From contig OY743179.1 of NCBI GenBank assembly GCA_963555705.1, positions 17,678,692 through 17,742,691 on the forward strand: DNA of 64,000 nt, in the 5' to 3' direction. Both the position numbers and the translations under genes were made by a program. Origin of the DNA: Ligustrum vulgare. Taxonomy: Eukaryota; Streptophyta; Magnoliopsida; Lamiales; Oleaceae. The notes under the pieces are model-generated. The model did no database searches, was not told the DNA's origin, and saw only the letters and a list, made by a program, of their open reading frames with translations. Of the stretch, positions 23,723 through 36,950 are shown one piece after another; within the stretch, counting starts at the first letter, position 1; each line of letters opens with the position of its first letter.

Positions 23723-26700
23723 TATAGCGACCCAGAATTTTTACGCAATTTTATAATTATTTTAATATTTAGAAAATTGTGTCGCTATTATTTCAACCAT
23801 TGTTTTGAAGTTAACGCCGCGACGGATTCGTCTAGCCAAGTCAAGAAATATCGAATTTGTTCGATTTTAAATTAAAATCCGAATTTCTAAAATTATGTTA
23901 TTTTAATTATTTATTCAAAGTATTATTTTCAAAATCATTTTGAATTCCAAATTTATTAAAATATCCCAATGATTCTTATTCAAATTATTTCAAGTCCAAA
24001 TTACACCTCAATTCCAATCTATATGTCTCCACCCACGTTTTTTTTTTCATCATCATTCCATCCACTAATCACCATCATAACAATTCAACCATAATTGTAC
24101 AAGCAAAGCATCATCAATATACCACTCAACTTTATCTCCACCAATCCATTTCTTTTCTATTTCTTTTTCTACATTTACACCTAATATTCTTCAACATCAT
24201 CATCCTATGGCCGAAAGCTTGCCTACACTATATCATTTTCAATTCCCAAATTTGCATCAATGACAACTGCAACCATCATCCATTTCTACATTTATCATTC
24301 ACCACTACATCAATCTCATAAGATTCCCAAATAAATTAATCTCAAATCCAACCCATACTCCCACTTTTCTCTCCAATAAATCACCATCACGCCATTCACC
24401 ATTATGATCATCTGCATAAACTCCATCATCTATCATCATCATCAAATTTCCACTCTCTGCACAAACCAACCATCTTCCTCACGAGCAATACATTCGATTC
24501 CAGACTGCCCAAATCAACAACCACTCTGCCTCCATCATTACCACTTCAATCTCAACTCTCAGTATCACCTCACCATTTCAACCTCTTCATTCAGCAAAAC
24601 AATATCAATCCAATTCAATCAACATTCTGCCAGACCACCAACTCACTGCCAAGATTTCAGAATTTTAATCAACCTGCAGTAACATTTCCATCACAGACAT
24701 AAATTGACCTCCAACCCAAGAATCCAATCGATCACTGCAACACTATAACTAATACGCAGCCAGCCAAAAATTATCAAACCATCATCAAGCCATCTTCTAA
24801 CTTCAAACCAATCATCGAACACAAACCAAATTCATCATCAATATCAGCACCATAGCCAATCACCAATTGAATCAGCGTCATCATCATCATCAACACCCTC
24901 TGCACTCACTGCCAAGAACCATCTCCAACTCACCTCCGATCTGTTAAACAGCCACCACCACTGCAATGTTAATCACAACCGTCCTCAATTCCAATTCGCC
25001 ATCCTCAAATCCGCCATAGCCGAATCTCCAAACCTAGTCCCAAATCAATCATCCAAATCCTCACCCAAAACCAAAAATCAAAACCCAAGAATCAAAGGAG
25101 CCAGTTACTTACCTCAAGCGCCGCTCCCTTCGCCGGAATTCCAAACCCAAATCACGAACCCAACTTCAATCTTTAGCCTCGGTTTCGCACTCGAATCCTC
25201 TCAAAATCTTAACCCTTCCTTGCAGCTACTAACCGCTGCTCTGCGCCGGTATTTCACCGGCAACTCGCCGACTGAAAGGTCGGATTTTGGCGAAGACAGT
25301 GCACCTCTTTTTCTTCCTTTCCGATCGCGAGTGAGAGAGGGTTAGGTCGAGAGTGAGAGTAAAGTGAGAGAGAGAAGATAAATCTGATGTTTTAAAATAA
25401 TGATTTTCAGAATTTGAAAATTAGCCCCCTAAGTTTGAAAAGTGATCATTTCAGTCCCTGAAGTTTTAAATTGTTTCAAATCAGTCCCCAAGCTTTAAAG
25501 TTTTGCAATTCAGTCCTTTTAGCTTTTAAACTTATCAATTTCAGCCCTTAAGTTTTAAATGAGTTTTAATCAGCCCCTATTGTTTTAAAATATATTATTT
25601 CAACCCTATTGTTTTGAGTTTCCGACTCAACTTTCAAAAGTATTCATTTTAGTCCCTCAACTTTCAAAACATCAATTTTAGTCTTCAAATTATAATTTAT
25701 CATTTTGAACTATATATTCGATAGACTAAAGTGACTTATTGGCTAAGACGAAGTGTACGGAGAATTTAAAGAAATTGAAGTCATTCCCGCTCAACTTTGC
25801 ACTCGTCGGATTTGAGGTAGACTCGCACTTATTAATTGATTTAAATTATGATTTCATATGAATGTCATGTGACTTGTGAAAGTCAATTTTTAAGAAAAGC
25901 AAGTATGTTTTATGAAAGGTAAATATACCTTATGTTTTTATGAAAAGTAAGTATGTTTTTATGAAAAGAAAATATACTTTATGTTTTTACGAAAAGTAAG
26001 TATACCCTATGCTTCACGAAAATGTTTTTTTGGATCATTGCTATGAAATCAATCTACCAAGATTGTTATGGGTCCCATATGATAAGTTATGATATGTTAA
26101 GGGGACCGGAGTTTTAGTAGCGCTACACATAAGAATTCTTGCCACGAAGTTCGATAACATTCTTGTGTCTCCTATGTTTATGAGGATTTGCCACGAAGTT
26201 CGGTAAAATTCCTGTGTTTCCATATGTTTATGAGGATTTACCACCTAAGTTCGGTAAAATTCCTGTCGCATATGTTTATGAGGATTTCGATCCTATCTTA
26301 TGTTATGATGCAATTGATCCCTATGAATTTCAAAAATTATGCTTGGTATACTTACTACATAAGAATTCTTTCCACCGAAGTTCGGTAAAATTCTTAGGTT
26401 TATGAGGATTTCGATCTTATCCTATGTTATGATGAAAACTTACTGTTATTATGATTTTACTGCATAAGAATTCTTGCCACCTAAGTTCGGTAAAGTTCTT
26501 GTGTCTCCTTATGTTTATGAGGATTTCAATCCTATCTTATGTTATGCTTTCAAAAGAAATTATGCTTGGCATAATTAAAATGTTTTTATAAGTATATGGT
26601 TTTCAAAGAGCTGTTTTCAAAGAGCTATTTTCAAAGAGCCTATGATTTGCAAAATATGTCCCGTGCTGTAATGCACAATATGAGTTTTATCAAGAGCCGT

Positions 26701-27183
26701 TTTATAAAGAAGCTCTATCAATGCCCGTTTTATAAAGAGCCGGGATTTATGTGTTTAATCATCTTATAAATTAAATTAATTTGCGATGAGTCTACTGAGT
26801 ATTTCCCCCATGAAATGCTCACCCTACTTTTTAACAGTTTTGCAGATTTCGGAGACGGTGGCGAGCGATGAATGATGGTGGCAATAATCGTTAAACGGTT
26901 GAAAGTTTGACGTTAATGATTTCCGTATTTTTCCAAACAATCGAATAATTTAGAGAAGTTCATTTATTGAGAAATTATGACATTGGCAATTTCTTTACAA
27001 TATTAATGGTTCGATTTACTATTTCAAATGGTTTCATAAATGTTTTCAATTTTATCGGCCATTACAGTTTATTTAATGTTGCCAAAAATGAATTTCAATT
27101 ATTTCTTCCGCAAAAATATTATTCGAAAAATTTAGACAGAAAATGACGTAGTGAATCGGGTATACGGAACTCGGGGCGCTACA
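23723..27183 (+). repeat. Left LTR of the LARD-like element
   Basis: It starts TATAGCGACCC and ends GGGCGCTACA, so the terminal inverted pair is TATAG...CTACA where TGTAG...CTACA is usual. About 24000-25120 is a C/A/T stretch with almost no G on the plus strand. About 25380-25680 has spaced repeats of 'TTTCAGTCCCTAAGTTTT' type. At 26128-26535, five tandem units share CCACGAAGTTCGGTAAAATTC-like cores and TATGTTTATGAGGATTT. At about 26600, a TTTTCAAAGAGC unit repeats three times. Open frames here (for example 24404-24682) recur identically in the right LTR because the LTRs are copies, not because of coding. Confidence 0.95.
26128..26535. repeat. Five-unit imperfect tandem repeat within the LTR
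   Basis: Units of about 50-130 bp each carry AAGTTCGGTAA followed by a TATGTTTATGAGGATTT phrase. The same array is present in the right LTR at 32611-33018. Tandem repeats upstream of the transcription start are frequent in plant LTRs and may act as enhancer repeats; that role is inferred. Confidence 0.8.
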
Positions 27184-30100
27184 AGTTGGTATCAGAGCTA
27201 GTCTGCGTTTCTGTAGACTGGAAAAAAAAAATTTTCAAAAAGAATTTTCAAGAAATATTTTCCATTATAAGATTTTTATTGATGAAGATTGCCACTGCCA
27301 TCATTCGTTCCACCAACTCCGAGGTAAAGAAGTTTATGATGTTTAAAGTTATTTCAGTATTTCGAATACTCATTTTACTGATTTATGTGAAAGAATGAAG
27401 AGTATTTCGGATACTTATGATTTATGAGAAATAAGAATGTATTTCTTCGAAAATAATGATGTTGTTATGCATTGTCATAACTTATATGCTTTAATGTATG
27501 ATTAGGAGAAATTTTTTTAAGAAAGAAAACGAGTTTTGAGCATAATGGGAATAATATGATTTAAGAATGATTTTTAAATAATTTTTGTCCTCGAGTTAGA
27601 AATGATGAACCCTAGATGGACTTTGCATAATTGATTTTAGACATGGCACTAAGTATGAGAAGTCAACGGAAAGGATTTGATTATATGTTCAGATTATCTA
27701 TCGTTTAGATTAAACGAGAAATAGCAAGCCAGTTATGAAGTTGTGATAAGATGTTAAGATTATAACTGATATGATTTTATTGAGACTTTTATGAGAAGCA
27801 TTATGAGTTAGAGATTTAAAGATTTGGTTCTTAGTTTTTGGTATTTAAGTAATGGATATTATGTTGAGTAAATGAATTATGTCTCTATGTTGAAGAGAAA
27901 TTTATTATGAAGTTTGACTTTGTGAATAAATTTTGGGAATATGATTTATGGCATATATTTATAAGTATGAGTAACTTTTGAGCCAATCAAGGTATTGAAG
28001 GAAGTGATATTGTGATATTGAAAAATATGATTTGAAATTGTTATGTTGAGAAATTATGAATTGAATTATGGGATATTTTGATGATATTGAAGTGTTGGAA
28101 TCGTTTTCAATATTTTAAATCGTTGTGAATTAATGTGGAGTTAGTTATTATTGTGAGTTATGAAGTATGCTTATGGTTTGGATAAGTCCAAATTTGAAAG
28201 GAAACTCTGCCTAGAATTTTATCGTTTGGAAATAAGAGCATAGTATGGTATGGTATGCTATCACTAAGAGAATTGAGTTTAGAATTGCAAGTTCATAAGC
28301 AAGATTGAGTAAATGATAAGTTATATTTTGAAAGACGAGTGAAGACAAGTATAATGGCATTATTGGGAAGAATCTTAATTATTCTTGGGAATGGATTTAT
28401 CACTTGTAAGGAATGATCACTTGTATTGGAGAGTAATATAAGGATATGAATTTTGAGGAAAATAGGGATAAGATTTTACAGTGATGACTTATTTTGGAAT
28501 GGTGTTCAGAAGAGGGATCACTGTAGAATCCAAGATTTTTTTTTAGTCTAAGAAATTGATATATAATATTAGTGATCAGATTGACGTATAAGATACGTGA
28601 TAGAGATGACGACTGGACGGTTAAGGGATGTTATGGTTATCCAGGGAAGAATCGTGTGAATATTGAGTTCGATGATCTTATTTTGATGGTTTATTGCATT
28701 ATGGTGAAATATTATCTACGATTGAGAATTTTCATTTTTAGTCATAAAATATGGATTTATTTAAAGATTTAGTGATGCAGTGTCGATTAATTATTATTGG
28801 TTGTACTTTTGAAGTGAGTAAATATTTTGGCTACAACAATGGAAAATCTGAGATGATCAGTTGTGTGATTTTTAATTATGGGATTGTATCTTTGGGTTAA
28901 GCAAATTTGATGAGGAATCCTATATGATTTACAGAAGTCTTATTTAATGGTGATAAAAATTAATCAGAGTGTTGTTCATAAAGTGTGATATGAATTGAAG
29001 TTTGGGAGAATAGAAAATTTTAATTTTGAATTTCAGATTTGGGAAATTAGTGAAGTTTCTTAAGTTTGAGAATAACATATTTGATCCTTGTGATGCTGTT
29101 TTAAGTTAGTATCTTAACTCTCAGCTAGAATGAGTATTTGATACCGAATACTTGATGTATGATTTAAAGTATGGAATAGAAAAAAATGAAAAGTGGGAAC
29201 AAGAGTTAATGCGCTGTCATTTTTCTCGACAAAAGAAAATTTGATGATAAGATTGGAGATATGTAATATTTTATTGGATTTTGGTACTGATATTTTGGTA
29301 TAATAATCAAGGTATAGTGAGATGATACGGGAATACGTGAAAGAGAAATAAGGACCGTATTGAATCAGAATTCATAAGTATGTATAAGTGAAAGAAATAC
29401 TTTGAAGGAAATGTGGTGACATTTAAGTAAAGAATCTTAGTTATTTGGAAGATATTTGTTTACTGAATTTTGGGTTACAAATATTGGAAAGATAAGTTGA
29501 TGATATTATGTTGAAATTTTAGAGATATATACGAATATCTGAGGTCACATGATACGATGATAAGTGACATGTTACATGAATACTACTAGATATGATGAAA
29601 TTTTTACATACGATTGGGAATTGTTTTGATTATTTTGGGAATATTTGATGATAAGAAGTTTAGAGATGACAAATTATTATGGTTTGATATATCAGTAAAG
29701 ATTTATGAAAACTTGAAGAGATTTTTTTTATGGAATTACAGAAATTAGTAAAGAGACATGATGTTGTTTGGGATTATGTGAGATAATGATGATGAACGTA
29801 AGGTTAGATGAATATAAAGGTACAATAGAAAATTGTAAGGAATGATATGATGATGATAATTGAAGGTGATGATGTATTGAGATTATGAAATAAGTTGATC
29901 ATCTATGAATAAGTTATGTTGTTTTGGGTTCATAAAAATGGAATTCAAAGAATAGTGAACTTTCAGTCACTTACGATTCAGAAGAATTTTTGAGTAGACA
30001 CATATGTCTATAGAAAAGTCCATGTTCTTGAGAAAACAAAGTGATGCATTTAGTCAAAGTCCAGTGGGTTAAATATGGTTGGGTTAAATATGGTAGCGAT

Positions 30101-30205
30101 GATGCTACATAAGAGAAAGAAGAAGAAATTCTGATTAAGTATTCAAAAATCATAAGATCAAGTAAGTTTAATTTCGAGGACGAAATTATTTTAAGGGGGT
30201 AAGAT
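27184..30205 (+). other. Non-coding interior of the LARD-like element
   Basis: Starts with AGT and then the primer binding site TGGTATCAGAGC at 27187-27198, complementary to the initiator-Met tRNA end. It finishes with AAGGGGGTAAGAT directly before the right LTR, a polypurine tract. Between them the plus strand is strikingly C-poor (some 60-base lines have one or two C) and rich in G, A and T. No frame above about 66 codons is open on either strand and none resembles gag or pol. Confidence 0.85.
27187..27198 (+). other. Primer binding site for initiator-Met tRNA
   Basis: TGGTATCAGAGC, located 3 bases inside the left LTR end. It is the standard minus-strand priming site of many plant Ty3/Gypsy elements. 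Confidence 0.9.
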
Positions 30206-33200
30206 TATAGTGACCCAGAATTTTTACGCAATTTTATAATTATTTTAATATTTAGAAAATTGTGTCGCTATTATTTCAACCATTGTTTTGAAGTTAACGC
30301 CGCGACGGATTCGTCTAGCCAAGTCAAGAAATATCGAATTTGTTCGATTTTAAATTAAAATCCGAATTTCTAAAATTATGTTATTTTAATTATTTATTCA
30401 AAGTATTATTTTCAAAATCATTTTGAATTCCAAATTTATTAAAATATCCCAATGATTCTTATTCAAATTATTTCAAGTCCAAATTACACCTCAATTCCAA
30501 TCTATATGTCTCCACCCACGTTTTTTTTTTCATCATCATTCCATCCACTAATCACCATCATAACAATTCAACCATAATTGTACAAGCAAAGCATCATCAA
30601 TATACCACTCAACTTTATCTCCACCAATCCATTTCTTTTCTATTTCTTTTTCTACATTTACACCTAATATTCTTCAACATCATCATCCTATGGCCGAAAG
30701 CTTGCCTACACTATATCATTTTCAATTCCCAAATTTGCATCAATGACAACTGCAACCATCATCCATTTCTACATTTATCATTCACCACTACATCAATCTC
30801 ATAAGATTCCCAAATAAATTAATCTCAAATCCAACCCATACTCCCACTTTTCTCTCCAATAAATCACCATCACGCCATTCACCATTATGATCATCTGCAT
30901 AAACTCCATCATCTATCATCATCATCAAATTTCCACTCTCTGCACAAACCAACCATCTTCCTCACGAGCAATACATTCGATTCCAGACTGCCCAAATCAA
31001 CAACCACTCTGCCTCCATCATTACCACTTCAATCTCAACTCTCAGTATCACCTCACCATTTCAACCTCTTCATTCAGCAAAACAATATCAATCCAATTCA
31101 ATCAACATTCTGCCAGACCACCAACTCACTGCCAAGATTTCAGAATTTTAATCAACCTGCAGTAACATTTCCATCACAGACATAAATTGACCTCCAACCC
31201 AAGAATCCAATCGATCACTGCAACACTATAACTAATACGCAGCCAGCCAAAAATTATCAAACCATCATCAAGCCATCTTCTAACTTCAAACCAATCATCG
31301 AACACAAACCAAATTCATCATCAATATCAGCACCATAGCCAATCACCAATTGAATCAGCGTCATCATCATCATCAACACCCTCTGCACTCACTGCCAAGA
31401 ACCATCTCCAACTCACCTCCGATCTGTTAAACAGCCACCACCACTGCAATGTTAATCACAACCGTCCTCAATTCCAATTCGCCATCCTCAAATCCGCCAT
31501 AGCCGAATCTCCAAACCTAGTCCCAAATCAATCATCCAAATCCTCACCCAAAACCAAAAATCAAAACCCAAGAATCAAAGGAGCCAGTTACTTACCTCAA
31601 GCGCCGCTCCCTTCGCCGGAATTCCAAACCCAAATCACGAACCCAACTTCAATCTTTAGCCTCGGTTTCGCACTCGAATCCTCTCAAAATCTTAACCCTT
31701 CCTTGCAGCTACTAACCGTTGCTCTGCGCCGGTATTTCACCGGCAACTCGCCGACTGAAAGGTCGGATTTTGGCGAAGACAGTGCACCTCTTTTTCTTCC
31801 TTTCCGATCGCGAGTGAGAGAGGGTTAGGTCGAGAGTGAGAGTAAAGTGAGAGAGAGAAGATAAATCTGATGTTTTAAAATAATGATTTTCAGAATTTGA
31901 AAATTAGCCCCCTAAGTTTGAAAAGTGATCATTTCAGTCCCTGAAGTTTTAAATTGTTTCAAATCAGTCCCCAAGCTTTAAAGTTTTGCAATTCAGTCCT
32001 TTTAGCTTTTAAACTTATCAATTTCAGCCCTTAAGTTTTAAATGAGTTTTAATCAGCCCCTATTGTTTTAAAATATATTATTTCAACCCTATTGTTTTGA
32101 GTTTCCGACTCAACTTTCAAAAGTATTCATTTTAGTCCCTCAACTTTCAAAACATCAATTTTAGTCTTCAAATTATAATTTATCATTTTGAACTATATAT
32201 TCGATAGACTAAAGTGACTTATTGGCTAAGACGAAGTGTACGGAGAATTTAAAGAAATTGAAGTCATTCCCGCTCAACTTTGCACTCGTCGGATTTGAGG
32301 TAGACTCGCACTTATTAATTGATTTAAATTATGATTTCATATGAATGTCATGTGACTTGTGAAAGTCAGTTTTTAAGAAAAGCAAGTATGTTTTATGAAA
32401 GGTAAATATACCTTATGTTTTTATGAAAAGTAAGTATGTTTTTATGAAAAGAAAATATACTTTATGTTTTTACGAAAAGTAAGTATACCCTATGCTTCAC
32501 GAAAATGTTTTTTTGGATCATTGCTATGAAATCAATCTACCAAGATTGTTATGGGTCCCATATGATAAGTTATGATATGTTAAGGGGACCGGAGTTTTAG
32601 TAGCGCTACACATAAGAATTCTTGCCACGAAGTTCGGTAACATTCTTGTGTCTCCTATGTTTATGAGGATTTGCCACGAAGTTCGGTAAAATTCCTGTGT
32701 TTCCATATGTTTATGAGGATTTACCACCTAAGTTCGGTAAAATTCCTGTCGCATATGTTTATGAGGATTTCGATCCTATCTTATGTTATGATGCAATTGA
32801 TCCCTATGAATTTCAAAAATTATGCTTGGTATACTTACTACATAAGAATTCTTTCCACCGAAGTTCGGTAAAATTCTTAGGTTTATGAGGATTTCGATCT
32901 TATCCTATGTTATGATGAAAACTTACTGTTATTATGATTTTACTGCATAAGAATTCTTGCCACCTAAGTTCGGTAAAGTTCTTGTGTCTCCTTATGTTTA
33001 TGAGGATTTCAATCCTATCTTATGTTATGCTTTCAAAAGAAATTATGCTTGGCATAATTAAAATGTTTTTATAAGTATATGGTTTTCAAAGAGCTGTTTT
33101 CAAAGAGCTATTTTCAAAGAGCCTATGATTTGCAAAATATGTCCCGTGCTGTAATGCACAATATGAGTTTTATCAAGAGCCGTTTTATAAAGAAGCTCTA

Positions 33201-33666
33201 TCAATGCCCGTTTTATAAAGAGCCGGGATTTATGTGTTTAATCATCTTATAAATTAAATTAATTTGCGATGAGTCTACTGAGTATTTCCCCCATGAAATG
33301 CTCACCCTACTTTTTAACAGTTTTGCAGATTTCGGAGACGGTGGCGAGCGATGAATGATGGTGGCAATAATCGTTAAACGGTTGAAAGTTTGACGTTAAT
33401 GATTTCCGTATTTTTCCAAACAATCGAATAATTTAGAGAAGTTCATTTATTGAGAAATTATGACATTGGCAATTTCTTTACAATATTAATGGTTCGATTT
33501 ACTATTTCAAATGGTTTCATAAATGTTTTCAATTTTATCGGCCATTACAGTTTATTTAATGTTGCCAAAAATGAATTTCAATTATTTCTTCCGCAAAAAT
33601 ATTATTCGAAAAATTTAGACAGAAAATGACGTAGTGAATCGGGTATACGGAACTCGGGGCGCTACA
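30206..33666 (+). repeat. Right LTR of the LARD-like element
   Basis: Same length as the left LTR (3461 bp), offset by 6483 bp. It starts TATAGTGACCC and ends GGGCGCTACA. Differences noticed by eye are C to T at 30211, C to T near 31720, A to G near 32369 and A to G at 32637. It is followed directly by GCAAG (33667-33671), the second copy of the target duplication. Confidence 0.95.
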
Positions 33667-34698
33667 GCAAGCCACCCAAACTACTGTGTGATCGTATGCT
33701 CGTGTCAGATGTAGGCAGAATACTTTTACACTATACCATGCAATCGCGCGTTAATAACCTGGGTCGGACTACTGGATTTTTACATTGTATTCAGCGTTTT
33801 TTCGTTATTTTTAACCTAAACTTCGAGGCAACCTGTATATACGTGAATTGGGGCACGAACGTAGGGGTTCTCAACTTGTGAAATTGATGTCAAAAGCTGT
33901 AGAATTGTCAAGGGATCTATGCTACTTTAAGAGCGCAATTGAAGATCAAAGAACAAGAAGATAACGGGGTGACATCCTTTTATTTTTCTTGTGATTTCTA
34001 TTAAATTATGTTTCTAGGCTATGTTCATAGTGTTAGAATTGTGATAAAGTTTTGAATTATTGAATCCATGTTTTAATTTATTATTTATTTCATGCAATTT
34101 ATGGTTTTGAGCAATTGATTCGTACTTTTATTATCATATAATTTTCTGGCACATTATTATGAGATTGATGTTATGATTTCTTAAGTTCAAAAGAGTAGGA
34201 TTTCATTAAATTTATTTCAATTGCCACAAATTAAGTCTGATAGAGGATAAAAATACACCCATATACTTTGTGTTATTTGCTATAGTATTCACAAATTTTG
34301 TAATGATTTTCTATACGGATTCGTCATAGAAATATAGTAGGGTCGTGTATAGGAAAATGTGTTAATTCTTGTCCGAAAGGGAATCTTAGCATGAATTTTC
34401 AAAACTCATGAATTGTATTTAAATAGTTTGGTTAAAATATGAATGATAGAATCAAAATGGATACCGAATTCTAACGCGTTTGTTATTCATAGTTTTAAAT
34501 AAATTTTTCTCGTCATTTTTAGTTTAATTGTTAGTTAAGTTTAAATCCAAAATTCTCAAAATTCAAGTTCATTTAGTTTCGGTTAAGGATACGTAATCTA
34601 AAATATAATTTGATCAATCCCTGTGAGAACAATATTTGAATTTAAAATCCACTTTATTACTTGTGCGATCTGTACACTTGCAGTTAGCGAACAACTCA

Positions 34699-36950
34699 CA
34701 CGGGCTAATTCGATATGCTAGTGGGTGGACCTGGGCTTGATTTTAAATTTGAAGACCAATCGATCCGACTTGTCTGTAAACCAATAGCGGATGATCTTTT
34801 TATTCAGGCCGCTTTCGTAATTTTTGAGCACTAGTTCAATGGTTGTACTTTATAGGTTTAATTATTGACTTATATGATATAACATCGATATAGGTTATCC
34901 TTGTTTGAGACCCATTATTTGAAAAAAATTATGATTTGAAATAGTATTTTTGAGAGGATGTGTGGTTAAAAAATATTTGAAAAGTAAAAAATGATATACT
35001 TGACTAAAATAGATGGTTGATATTGAATGTTAAATAAATTTGATTTACAAAAAATGGGGGCCAAACAGGGGCTAAATATCATTCACCTTTAAATAAGCTA
35101 CAATATTTCCTCTGTTTGGTTTTTTTTTTTTTTTTAATTATAAACAAAGAATGTAATATTTTTGAAGTAAATATGTGATTAAAAAGTGATTCTGAAAAAT
35201 TTGTGGTTAGAAATGATTTGAGAAAATGTAAACAAATTACAAAACGGAGGCATAATTTCAACCTTTGTCCGTAAAAGTTTTTTGTAAATAAAAATGTAAT
35301 ATTTTTGAAATAAAATATGTGGTTAAAAAGTAATTTGAAAAATATATATGATTAAAAAGTAATTTGTGAAAATTTAGTTTACACTCAGTTCGGTAACACT
35401 GTAGTATTTATAAATTTGTTTATTTATGTTTTTGAAATAAAATAAGTGGTTAAAAATGTAGAGAAAATGTGTGAGATTGGAATTGTTGCTTGTAAATTGA
35501 TTTAAAAATTGTAATGATTAAGTTGAAAAATAGAGGCTTATAAACAAGTTTATCAAACATAGTAGGTTGATACTCCAACACCACTTGAGATAAATAGCAT
35601 TATTTATTATTTCGTCCATGTTTGGTAGAGATTAAAATTAATTTTTAGTATATGTTGATAAAAATTAAGGAAAGGGTAGTTATGCCCCTGTTTGAGATCA
35701 ATTATTTGCCTCCGTTTGGTAAACAGTTTATAAACCATTTTATAAATTAGTTTATAAAACACATAATTTCCTGAACCACTTTCTAACTACACATATTTTC
35801 CCCCATCAACTTTGCAACCATACATGTTACATCAAAATCATAAAAAAAAGTTTATAAATCACTATAGTGTATCAAACGGAGGCAAAATAATGTAATTTGT
35901 ATTAGTAAATTTTGGATGCGATTAAAAAGTAATGAATCTTTTTTTGTTTATGTGTAGATTATTTTATTGGTAGAATATATGGTTGAAAATGAGTTTTTAA
36001 AAAAATTATGTTTGAAATAATGGGTGCCAAACATGAGTTATATCCAAACAACAATTTTTTATATCTACACTACATTTTAATTAGAGGTTTTCAATATTTG
36101 CTCACTTTTACTTTATATCCTCAATTTTTTCAGCACATTATTATTCTTTACTTTCAATTAATTAACATATTTTGTTTTTAATCACAATTCATATCCGAAT
36201 ATTTTGCTAATGTGCATTGAAAAGAGGGAAAATATTAATTTTGATTTTTGTATTAGTTATTTATTTCAATTATATAAAAATACGAGAGACAAATATGTCT
36301 TTTTCGTCATCATAATAAATATTTTGAAAAAAAATCGTTTTTATGAACAAGTTGCGAAAATTAATAGATAATTGATAATAAAAAGTTTATATATAAAAAA
36401 CTTTGGAATATATGCGTAAAAGTAAGAAAAACTTAGGAATATTCAACACAAATTTACAATTAAAGTGTGTTATAATTGATAAATATTGTGATGTTAATAT
36501 AATTATCTTTAATGTAACTAGTGTTACACCCGTACGATGCACGGTCATTTGTTACTTACATATATCAAATTTATATTTTAACATATGAAATGAATATTTA
36601 TTTAAAAATGAGAAACGAATGAAGACAATTAATTAAAAAAAAATTCAATTACACATACATTAATTCTTTTTTACAGCTCGTGTGTTTACTGTTTCATGAA
36701 TTTCTTTAAATATTGTAACCTAAATTGATTTAAAGTTTAAAATTGGCAAACAAAATTACATTTACATAGAATTTGTAATAAGTGAAAAATAGATATATCG
36801 ATGATATACGTTCAGAATTTTATTAAAACGAAAAAAAGAAAAAAAATAGATTAATTAACATTCCTATTTCATACTCTTTAATTTTTATTTTTTTAAAAAA
36901 ATAATTATGTGACATTGGCAGTTTTTTTTAGTTTTGTTTTTACGAATAAA
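34699..36950. other. MITE-dense intergenic DNA
   Basis: No gene is supported. About 34900-35075 is a family C element (GTTTGAGACCCATTATTTGA to GGGGGCCAAACAGGGGC). About 35130-35240, 35275-35380 and 35400-35560 carry family A phrases. About 35688-36041 is a family C element interrupted by the clean family A element at 35708-35883. From 36050 to 36950 the DNA is very AT-rich with nothing recognisable. Confidence 0.45.
35708..35883. mobile_element. MITE (family A) nested in another MITE
   Basis: A clean 176-bp element with ends GCCTCCGTTTGGTA and TATCAAACGGAGGC, inverted with one mismatch. Interior phrases (ACTTTCTAACTACACATATTTTC) match the family seen elsewhere in the window. The flanks, CCCCTGTTTGAGATCAATTATT at the left and AATAATG...TGTTTGAAATAATGGGTGCC at the right, read like the two halves of a family C element, so this copy inserted into an older MITE. 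Confidence 0.65.

Larger units (their letters stand above)
23723..33666 (+). mobile_element. Young LARD-like non-autonomous Ty3/Gypsy element
   Basis: Two 3461-bp direct LTRs enclose a 3022-bp interior. The primer site (initiator-Met type) lies 3 bases after the left LTR and a polypurine tract ends at the right LTR. The last interior bases (TTCGAGGACGAAATTATTTT) resemble the pol end of Tekay/Del chromoviruses. The interior has no gag, protease, RT, RNase H or integrase frame; the longest frames are under 100 codons. That combination fits a large retrotransposon derivative (LARD) mobilised in trans. By eye only about four differences separate the LTRs, so insertion was recent. It sits inside an older solo LTR. 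Confidence 0.85.
23360..34693 (+). mobile_element. Solo LTR (about 1.39 kb) split by a later retrotransposon insertion
   Basis: The left part, 23360-23722, starts TGATAAGTGTATTTTATAC. The right part, 33672-34693, ends GCAGTTAGCGAACA. The outer flanks carry a perfect 5-bp direct repeat, ACTCA, at 23355-23359 and 34694-34698. Removing the inserted element (23723-33666) and one copy of its GCAAG target repeat leaves a 1385-bp TG...CA sequence with no coding potential, which is what a solo LTR looks like. The right end resembles Ty3/Gypsy LTR ends (ACTTGTGCGATCTGTACACTT). A related sequence appears in reverse at about 60885-61050. A short complete element cannot be excluded. Confidence 0.75.

Noticed and set aside
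24404..24682. 92-codon open frame, identical copy at 30887-31165
   Set aside because: It is duplicated only because it lies in both LTRs. The sequence is low-complexity C/A/T and the peptide has no recognisable domain.
26041..26405. Overlapping open frames on both strands in the LTR, repeated at 32524-32888
   Set aside because: They arise from the AAGTTCGGTAA tandem repeat and are not gene-like.
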